NCBI GenBank assembly: GCA_947624845.1
Contig: CANQMB010000036.1
Location: 1-10,642, forward strand
DNA from: an uncultured Bacilli bacterium
Lineage (GTDB): Bacteria; Bacillota_I; Bacilli_A; RF39; UBA660
DNA length: 10,642 nt
Direction of reading: 5' to 3'
Of the stretch, positions 5,795-10,642 are shown piece after piece. The translations under genes were made by a program, and so were the position numbers. The notes below the pieces were generated by a model. It was not told where the DNA came from and ran no database searches. It saw only the letters and a program-made list of their open reading frames with translations. The stretch's first letter is position 1, and every line of letters starts with the position of its first letter.

Positions 5795-7885
5795 ATTGTG
5801 AAGTACAATCTGATTATTTTCAATGTCAAATGTTATAATATCACCAAATTCTATTTTTTCTTCTAACATAGCTCTAGCTAGTGTGTCTTCAATTTGTTTC
5901 ATTACTAATCGTTTTAATGGTCTTGCTCCATAAACTTCACTATATCCACGATTGATTAAATCTTCTTTTAATTTTTCTGTTAAAACAATATGAATATTTT
6001 TATCTTCCAATCTCTTTTCTAAGTCTAAGATGATTTTATCTAAAATCTCTTTTGTAGCTTCTTTTGTTAACGAATTAAAAATAATAACTTCATCAATTCG
6101 ATTTATAAACTCTGGTCTAAAATAATTTTCTAATTCTTTCATCACTTTTTCTTTATGACCGTCTAATATATATTCACTTCCAAGATTGGATGTCATAATA
6201 ATAATCGTATTTTTAAAATCTACTGTACGACCATTGGAATCTGTAACACGTCCATCATCTAAAATTTGCAACAACAAGTTTAAGACTTCAGGATGTGCTT
6301 TTTCTACTTCATCAAATAACACAATACTATATGGATTTCTACGCACAGCTTCTGTTAATTGTCCTCCTTCATCATAACCAACATATCCTGGAGGAGAACC
6401 AATTAATCGAGAAACACTAAATTTTTCCATATATTCACTCATATCAATTCGAATCATATGAGTCTCATCATCAAAAAGTTCATAGGCTAAAGTTCTAGCC
6501 ACTTCTGTTTTTCCAACTCCAGTAGGACCTAAAAATAGAAAAGAACCAATTGGACGATTCGGATCTTTAATTCCACTTCGCGATCTCAAAATTGATTTGC
6601 TGACAAGTTCCAAAGCTTCTTTTTGTCCTTTTACTCTTTTTGCTAAGTTTTCCTCAAGCTTCAATAATTTCTCTTTTTCACCGCTCATCAATTTAGAAAC
6701 GGGAATATTCGTCCATTTAGAAATAACTTTCGTAATATCCTCTACATTTACTGCATCACTTAAAATTTGATTTTCAGAACCTTCCATTTTTAATTCTTGA
6801 AGATCTTTTTCTAATCCTGGAATCACTCCATTTTGCAATCTAGCTGCACTTTCAAAATCGTAGCGATTTTTGGCTTGTTCTAATTCAAATTTCGCTTGTT
6901 CCAATTCTTTTTTCTTTTTACTCAAAACTTCATTGAATTTCTTTTCTTCTTCCCAAGAAGCTTTAAATTTTTTTTCTTTTTCATGAAATTCTTCTAATTC
7001 TTTATCAATTTTTGATAGACGATTTTTTGAAAGTTCATCTTTTTCTTTCTTCAAAGCTTGTTTTTCAATTTCTAAGCGCATAATTTGTCTAGTTAAAACA
7101 TCAAGCTCCGTTGGAACAGAATCCATCTGAACCCGAATTGTCGCACAAGCTTCATCGACTAAATCAATAGCTTTATCCGGTAAATAACGATCGGTAATAT
7201 AACGATTGGCTAAATTTGCGGCTGCAACTAAAGCTTGATCATGAATTGTAACACCATGATAAATTTCAAATCTTTCTTTTAACCCTCTTAAAATCGTTAT
7301 TGTATCTAAAACACTAGGTTCCTGAACCTTTATTTTTTGAAACCGACGTTCTAGGGCACTATCTTTTTCAATATATTTACGATATTCATTTAAAGTAGTA
7401 GCACCAATTACATGAATTCCACCCCGTGCTAATAACGGTTTTAAAATATTGGAAGTATCCATCGCTCCTTCGGCATTTTGAGAACCTACAATCATGTGAA
7501 TTTCATCAATAAACATGATAATATCTCCATCGCTTTTTTCAATTTCTTTTAAAACATTTTTTAATCGCTCTTCAAATTCCCCACGATATTTTGCTCCTGC
7601 AATCAAAGAAGCCATGTCTAATTCCCAAACTGTCTTATTTTTTAAAGACTCTGGAACATCTCCCTTTTCAATTCGTAATACTAACCCTTCAACAATCGCT
7701 GTTTTTCCAACTCCAGCTTCTCCAATTAAAACGGGATTGTTTTTGGTCTTTCGCGATAAAACTCTAGTAATACTACGAATTTCTTCATCTCTACCAATGA
7801 CTGGATCAATTTTTCCTTGTTTGACATCTTCATTAATATTTCTTCCATATTTTTCTAATACATTTTCTTCTTTTTCTTCATACAT
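5780..7885 (-). CDS. clpB: ClpB-type disaggregase lacking the N-terminal domain
   Basis: This 701-aa Hsp100 AAA+ chaperone threads aggregated proteins through its pore, normally together with DnaK. Ring 1 has Walker A GEAGVGKT (55-62), pore Tyr100 in KYRG, Walker B IIMFIDE (122-128) and ALERRF with the arginine fingers (177-182). A charged coiled-coil middle domain (about 265-395) follows. Ring 2 has Walker A GPTGVGKT (453-460), pore GYVG (500-503), Walker B IVLFDE (521-526) and GARPLKR (653-659). The long middle domain and the absence of a ClpP-docking IGF/LGF loop argue for ClpB over ClpC. It starts directly at the ring-1 linker, so the roughly 145-residue Clp-N domain is missing, like the short ClpB isoform. 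ATG at 7883-7885 follows GAGGAGGG. A CIRCE operator and sigma-A promoter lie directly upstream. The stop codon falls inside the right inverted repeat. Confidence 0.93.
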   Translation of the reverse strand: MYEEKEENVLEKYGRNINEDVKQGKIDPVIGRDEEIRSITRVLSRKTKNNPVLIGEAGVGKTAIVEGLVLRIEKGDVPESLKNKTVWELDMASLIAGAKYRGEFEERLKNVLKEIEKSDGDIIMFIDEIHMIVGSQNAEGAMDTSNILKPLLARGGIHVIGATTLNEYRKYIEKDSALERRFQKIKVQEPSVLDTITILRGLKERFEIYHGVTIHDQALVAAANLANRYITDRYLPDKAIDLVDEACATIRVQMDSVPTELDVLTRQIMRLEIEKQALKKEKDELSKNRLSKIDKELEEFHEKEKKFKASWEEEKKFNEVLSKKKKELEQAKFELEQAKNRYDFESAARLQNGVIPGLEKDLQELKMEGSENQILSDAVNVEDITKVISKWTNIPVSKLMSGEKEKLLKLEENLAKRVKGQKEALELVSKSILRSRSGIKDPNRPIGSFLFLGPTGVGKTEVARTLAYELFDDETHMIRIDMSEYMEKFSVSRLIGSPPGYVGYDEGGQLTEAVRRNPYSIVLFDEVEKAHPEVLNLLLQILDDGRVTDSNGRTVDFKNTIIIMTSNLGSEYILDGHKEKVMKELENYFRPEFINRIDEVIIFNSLTKEATKEILDKIILDLEKRLEDKNIHIVLTEKLKEDLINRGYSEVYGARPLKRLVMKQIEDTLARAMLEEKIEFGDIITFDIENNQIVLHNKKRS

Positions 7886-7910
7886 ATACGATCCCTCCTC
7901 GTTCTTTCTT

Positions 7911-7938
7911 ATTATAACACAAAATTAGCACTTGTCAA
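7911..7938 (-). promoter_or_regulatory. Sigma-A heat-shock promoter of clpB
   Basis: On the minus strand a perfect TTGACA (-35, plus coordinates 7933-7938), a 16-bp spacer and a perfect TATAAT (-10, 7911-7916) with a TGT extension form a strong vegetative promoter 25 nt before the clpB ATG. CIRCE overlaps the -35 box and most of the spacer, so HrcA binding would block RNA polymerase. Confidence 0.88.
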
Positions 7939-7951
7939 TATAGAGTGCTAA
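7925..7951. promoter_or_regulatory. CIRCE operator (HrcA binding site)
   Basis: TTAGCACTT (7925-7933), a 9-bp spacer and GAGTGCTAA (7943-7951) match the CIRCE consensus TTAGCACTC-N9-GAGTGCTAA at 17 of 18 arm positions. HrcA represses heat-shock genes through this element. The right arm contains the sigK stop codon (7948-7950). Read from sigK, the hairpin followed by TTTTG could also serve as a weak terminator. Confidence 0.93.
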
Positions 7952-8643
7952 TCATCAATATTATTATTTTTCATAAATTCTCTCAATATTTTAGTTAATG
8001 CTCTCTTTTCAATTCGAGAAACATAACTTCTAGAAATATGCAACTCCTTGGCAATTACTTTTTGAGTTTGTTCTTCTTGATTCAAAAGCCCATATCGTCG
8101 AATTAGAATATCCTTTTCTCTTGGAGTTAGTATTTTTATATATTGATTTAATAATTCAATATTATCTTTTAGAGAAATATCTTCTAAAAAATCTGGTTTT
8201 GGTGTTTTTAAAATATCCATAATTGAAATTTCATTCCCATCTTTATCAAAGCCTATCGCTTCATTTAACGAGATATTTTTATTATTCTTATTATTACTTC
8301 TAAAATACATTAAAATTTCATTCTCAATACACCGAGCACAGTAAGTAGTGATTTTCGTTCCCTTTTTATTGGAAAAAGTATCGACTCCTTTAATTAATCC
8401 AATCGTTCCAATACTGATTAAATCATCTTGATCTACATTTTTATAATCAAACTTTTTTACAATATGTGCTACTAATCTTAAATTATGTTCAATTAATAAA
8501 TCTCTTGCTTTTTTATCCCCCAACCTCATCGCTTCAATCGCCCGTTCTTCCTCGTCTTTTCCTAAGGGTTCAGGGAAGACTTGATTGGAGTAAGATCCCG
8601 TAATAAAAATGGATCTTAACAATTCTACTAAATTAAAAAACAT
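7948..8643 (-). CDS. sigK: Sporulation sigma factor sigma-K (pro-form)
   Basis: This 231-aa sigma-70 family protein is the late mother-cell sporulation factor that directs coat and maturation genes. It contains the sigma-K hallmarks IEHNLRLVAHIVKKF (51-65), DLISIGTIGLIKG (74-86), YCARCIENEILM (101-112) and region 4.2 ISRSYVSRIEKRAL (203-216). The first 16 or so residues (MFFNLVELLRSIFITG) are hydrophobic and precede SYSNQVFPEPL, which matches the mature start of Bacillus subtilis sigma-K (SYVKNNAFPQPL). A membrane-held pro-sequence, cut by a SpoIVFB-type protease, is therefore likely. The frame is continuous, with no skin-type insertion. The ATG follows AGGTGA at 4 nt. The gene starts 53 bp after the MurE-like gene, with no terminator seen between them, and has a candidate sigma-E promoter of its own. 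Confidence 0.92.
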   Translation of the reverse strand: MFFNLVELLRSIFITGSYSNQVFPEPLGKDEEERAIEAMRLGDKKARDLLIEHNLRLVAHIVKKFDYKNVDQDDLISIGTIGLIKGVDTFSNKKGTKITTYCARCIENEILMYFRSNNKNNKNISLNEAIGFDKDGNEISIMDILKTPKPDFLEDISLKDNIELLNQYIKILTPREKDILIRRYGLLNQEEQTQKVIAKELHISRSYVSRIEKRALTKILREFMKNNNIDD

Positions 8644-8659
8644 ATACTCACCTATTTTC

Positions 8660-8689
8660 AGTATATGTTGAATTTTGTCATTATTTGAA
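8660..8689 (-). promoter_or_regulatory. Candidate sigma-E-type promoter of sigK
   Basis: On the minus strand TTCAAATA (8682-8689) and CATATACT (8660-8667) are 14 bp apart. The -10 matches the sigma-E consensus CATACAnT at all but one fixed position; the -35 matches GTCATATT at five of eight. Sigma-E control of sigK is known in Bacillus subtilis. The predicted leader would be only about 10 nt, just enough to contain AGGTGA, which is a reason for caution. Confidence 0.4.
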
Positions 8690-8696
8690 AGAACTT

Positions 8697-10076
8697 TTAT
8701 GAAATATTTTCTCCCTCTTCTTTTAGAAATATTGCATGATAAATTTCTTCTTGATCGTTAAAATAATATCTTTCTCCATTTTTTTCTTGATACATTTCTC
8801 TTCCTTTACCTAAAATCAAAACAATATCATCTGGATTGGCCATCAAAATAATCTTACAAATGGCCTCTTTTCGATTGAGTATAATTTCATAATTATGTTT
8901 GGACTCTTTCTTCTGTGAAATCATTTCTTCAATAATTTGATTACTATCTTCGTCCTTTGGATTATCTTCTGTAAAAATGACATAATTGGCCTCATCTAAT
9001 AAAAGATCTCCTAATTTGCTACGTTCTTCTTTATTTTCTTCCCCTTTACAACCCATAACAACTAAAATACGATTTTTATTGAAAAGTTTCATATATTTTA
9101 ATAATTGGGAAAGGGCCTCTTTTGTATGAAGAGAATCTAAAACAATTTGGTAGGGAGTTTCAGTATTTAAAACTTCCAAATGGCCAATAGACTTTAATTT
9201 GGGAACTTTCTTTAAAAGAACATCCATGGAAATTCCTAAAGCAATCCCTGTTAGGATGGCAATACAAAGATTGTGAATATTTTCATATCCCAAAAGAGGA
9301 CTTATGACTTTATAAGTTTGTTCTTGATATTTCAAAGTGAGTTGTGTATTTTTTAAAGAAAGTTTACTATCTATAATTTGTAAAGTACTGTTTTCTTTTC
9401 CATACGTCCATATTTGTCCATGACAATGATTTGCTAATTCAATATAATTGGGATCTTCTCGATTTAAAATACAATAACCTTCTTTTTTTGTTTTTTCTAA
9501 GTAAGGAAAATAATTTTTCATCGAATTATCATTTGCATTTGTACAAATACTAATATCTAACAAAATAGGATCTATTGGTTTTGTCAATCTCATAGTAACA
9601 TATTTACAATCACTGAGAATAAAGTCTTTTAAATAAGAATAAAAGTTGCTATATTCAAAAATATTTTCTTCTTCTTTTTGAAAATTTGCACAACTTACGA
9701 TGTGTTTTCCCATATATCCACAAAGAGAACTTCCAAGTAATTGTTGAATGATATTCGAAACGACCTGTTTTCCATCATTTCCAAAAACGCCGATCATCTT
9801 TAATGTTTGTTCTGGATAATCGTAGAATTTAGAACATAAAAAGGGCAACTCTTTTTTGGGATCTTCTACTGTGAAAACGGGAACGGGAGACTGCATATTT
9901 TTATTATTCGTAAGAATGGCTGCAGCCTGATTTTTTATCGCTTCATGAACTTTATTTTCTTCTTGTCCAAAGTCGACGAACAAATCGCCCTCTTTTACTT
10001 GTTTTGGATCTGTTTTTATTTTTTTAATTACTATTTCATCTGGAGCATTTGCATATAATTCTGATAATTTTTTCAT
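8697..10076 (-). CDS. MurE-like Mur ligase fold protein, probably catalytically inactive
   Basis: This 459-aa protein follows the three-domain layout of MurE (UDP-MurNAc-tripeptide synthetase). The C-terminal half is recognisable: PLLGYENIHNLCIAI (260-274), GHLEVLN (298-304), DSLHTKEAL (314-322), MGCKGEENKEERSKLG (341-356), EDNPKDED (370-377, MurE DNPR position) and LILGKGREMYQ (420-430). The active parts have decayed. The P-loop is GVFGNDGKQV (96-105) instead of GTNGKTT. The EVSSHAL and DHLDYHG regions and the carbamylated-lysine context are gone (about 158-195). The UDP-contact DSR is replaced by TDP. The frame is intact, so this is better called a pseudoenzyme than a pseudogene. ATG at 10074-10076 follows AAGGTGAT. 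It is divergent from the arginase-like gene and directly upstream of sigK. A fast-diverged active ligase is not excluded. Confidence 0.75.
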   Translation of the reverse strand: MKKLSELYANAPDEIVIKKIKTDPKQVKEGDLFVDFGQEENKVHEAIKNQAAAILTNNKNMQSPVPVFTVEDPKKELPFLCSKFYDYPEQTLKMIGVFGNDGKQVVSNIIQQLLGSSLCGYMGKHIVSCANFQKEEENIFEYSNFYSYLKDFILSDCKYVTMRLTKPIDPILLDISICTNANDNSMKNYFPYLEKTKKEGYCILNREDPNYIELANHCHGQIWTYGKENSTLQIIDSKLSLKNTQLTLKYQEQTYKVISPLLGYENIHNLCIAILTGIALGISMDVLLKKVPKLKSIGHLEVLNTETPYQIVLDSLHTKEALSQLLKYMKLFNKNRILVVMGCKGEENKEERSKLGDLLLDEANYVIFTEDNPKDEDSNQIIEEMISQKKESKHNYEIILNRKEAICKIILMANPDDIVLILGKGREMYQEKNGERYYFNDQEEIYHAIFLKEEGENIS

Positions 10077-10093
10077 CGAATCACCTTACTATT

Positions 10094-10122
10094 ATTATAT
10101 CGTAAATTTTTCGTAAAACCAA
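10094..10122 (-). promoter_or_regulatory. Promoter of the MurE-like gene
   Basis: On the minus strand TTGGTT (10117-10122), a 17-bp spacer and a perfect TATAAT (10094-10099) lie about 17 nt before the MurE-like start codon. Two direct TCGTAAA copies (plus strand, 10100-10106 and 10111-10117) fall within this promoter. Confidence 0.6.
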
Positions 10123-10131
10123 AAATAGCAA

Positions 10132-10160
10132 TTGAATTATACATAAGTTTACGATAAAAT
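10132..10160 (+). promoter_or_regulatory. Promoter of the arginase-like gene
   Basis: TTGAAT (10132-10137), a 17-bp spacer and TAAAAT (10155-10160) match the sigma-A consensus closely. The start would fall near 10167, giving a short leader that still includes GGTGA. A TTTACGA copy (10148-10154) abuts the -10, mirroring the arrangement at the divergent promoter. Confidence 0.55.
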
Positions 10161-10176
10161 AAAAATGGTGAACAAT

Positions 10177-10642
10177 ATGAAAACAATATTAATCGGGGCT
10201 GGTTCGGATTTAGGTGTCCATGTAGATGGGGCTAGAAATGCTCCAAAAAGATTATTTTTTGATTTAAAAAATTTCTATGATGGGGAATCTGTTCTTTTGG
10301 AACAAAATCCGAATATTTTAAAAAGTAGAAGTTTAGCTGATAAGAAAAAAAATGATGTGGAGTTAGAAAAATTTAACCAAAACTTATATCAAATCGAAGA
10401 AAAGTATTTAACTGAGGGATATTTTCCTATCACAATAGGTGGAGATTCTTCTGTGACGATTCCTTCTTCTTTAGCCGATCAAAAAGTTCATGAAAATATT
10501 GGTTTAATTGTCTTTGGATCGAGTCCAAATTATGATATTTTTGAAACGACTCCAACGGGAAACTTAAAAGATTTGTCATTAGCGGCTATTAACGGATACA
10601 AGTGTTATGAATTAAAGAAATATCATACGACAAATCCTGTCG
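10177..10642 (+). CDS. Arginase/agmatinase-fold protein, partial, metal ligands replaced
   Basis: The first 155 codons of a gene that leaves the right edge. The fold is recognised from GAGSDLGVHVDGARNAPKRL (7-26, matching the GxxxGxxGxxxGP region), PITIGGDSSVTI (84-95) and the arginase substrate loop ETTPTGNL (123-130, compare ETSPSGNIHG). Ureohydrolases bind two Mn ions with His of GGDHS and the D, H, D of DAHxD. Here these positions are Ser91 and G114, S116, N118 (GSSPN), and the later His-Gly is Lys-Asp (131-132). It is therefore probably not a working arginase or agmatinase. The C-terminal SxDxDxxDP motif lies outside the window. ATG at 10177-10179 is preferred because GGTGA precedes it by 5 nt; the in-frame ATG at 10165 has no ribosome site. 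Confidence 0.75.
   Translation, partial: MKTILIGAGSDLGVHVDGARNAPKRLFFDLKNFYDGESVLLEQNPNILKSRSLADKKKNDVELEKFNQNLYQIEEKYLTEGYFPITIGGDSSVTIPSSLADQKVHENIGLIVFGSSPNYDIFETTPTGNLKDLSLAAINGYKCYELKKYHTTNPV

Noticed and set aside
5780..7885. ClpC or ClpA partner of ClpP
   Set aside because: The middle domain is of long ClpB length, and no ClpP-docking IGF/LGF loop follows the second-ring sensor TSNLGS.
3103..7928. Plus-strand open frames of about 60-140 codons at 3103-3312, 4753-5007, 6186-6377 and 7515-7928
   Set aside because: All are antisense to well-supported genes (mtaB, the surface protein, clpB), rich in low-complexity Phe/Ser/Leu, and without ribosome sites or recognisable motifs.

Overview
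The window is AT-rich, densely packed DNA from a low-GC, endospore-forming member of the Bacillota, plausibly a gut Bacilli/Erysipelotrichia-type lineage. The lineage is inferred from codon and base use, a pro-sigma-K gene, a CIRCE/HrcA heat-shock operator, RecD2 and MtaB. Six complete genes run right to left on the minus strand and one partial gene leaves the right edge on the plus strand. No RNA gene, insertion sequence or CRISPR array was found, and no gene-free stretch exceeds about 260 bases.

Layout, left to right: (1) recD2, a RecD-like DNA helicase; (2) mtaB, a tRNA ms2t6A methylthiotransferase whose stop codon lies inside its own terminator; (3) a 598-aa membrane-anchored surface protein with a TasA-like region after the membrane segment and a C-terminal formylglycine-enzyme/C-type-lectin-like domain; (4) a 260-bp intergenic segment bounded by perfect 23-bp inverted repeats; (5) clpB, a disaggregase lacking the N-terminal Clp domain, under a sigma-A promoter overlapped by CIRCE; (6) sigK, the late mother-cell sporulation sigma factor, with a pro-sequence and no interrupting element; (7) a Mur-ligase-fold protein that has lost the ATP-binding and catalytic motifs of MurE; (8) on the other strand, an arginase-fold protein in which every metal ligand visible in the window is replaced.

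The strongest unusual signal is the segment at 5525-5784. Each 23-bp repeat is built like a site-specific recombinase core site: 7-bp inverted arms around an asymmetric 7-bp spacer. The best promoter inside (TTGATA, 17 bp, TATAAT) points away from the surface-protein gene and straight into a hairpin followed by seven T. Flipping the segment would aim it at that gene, about 62 nt before its start codon. This is the architecture of a phase-variable invertible promoter, here apparently read in the OFF state. The recombinase is not in the window.

The second signal is the pair of intact but apparently catalytically dead enzyme folds (MurE-like and arginase-like), divergently transcribed from a 100-bp region with repeated TCGTAAA/TTTACGA motifs and lying next to sigK. 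Their roles are unknown.
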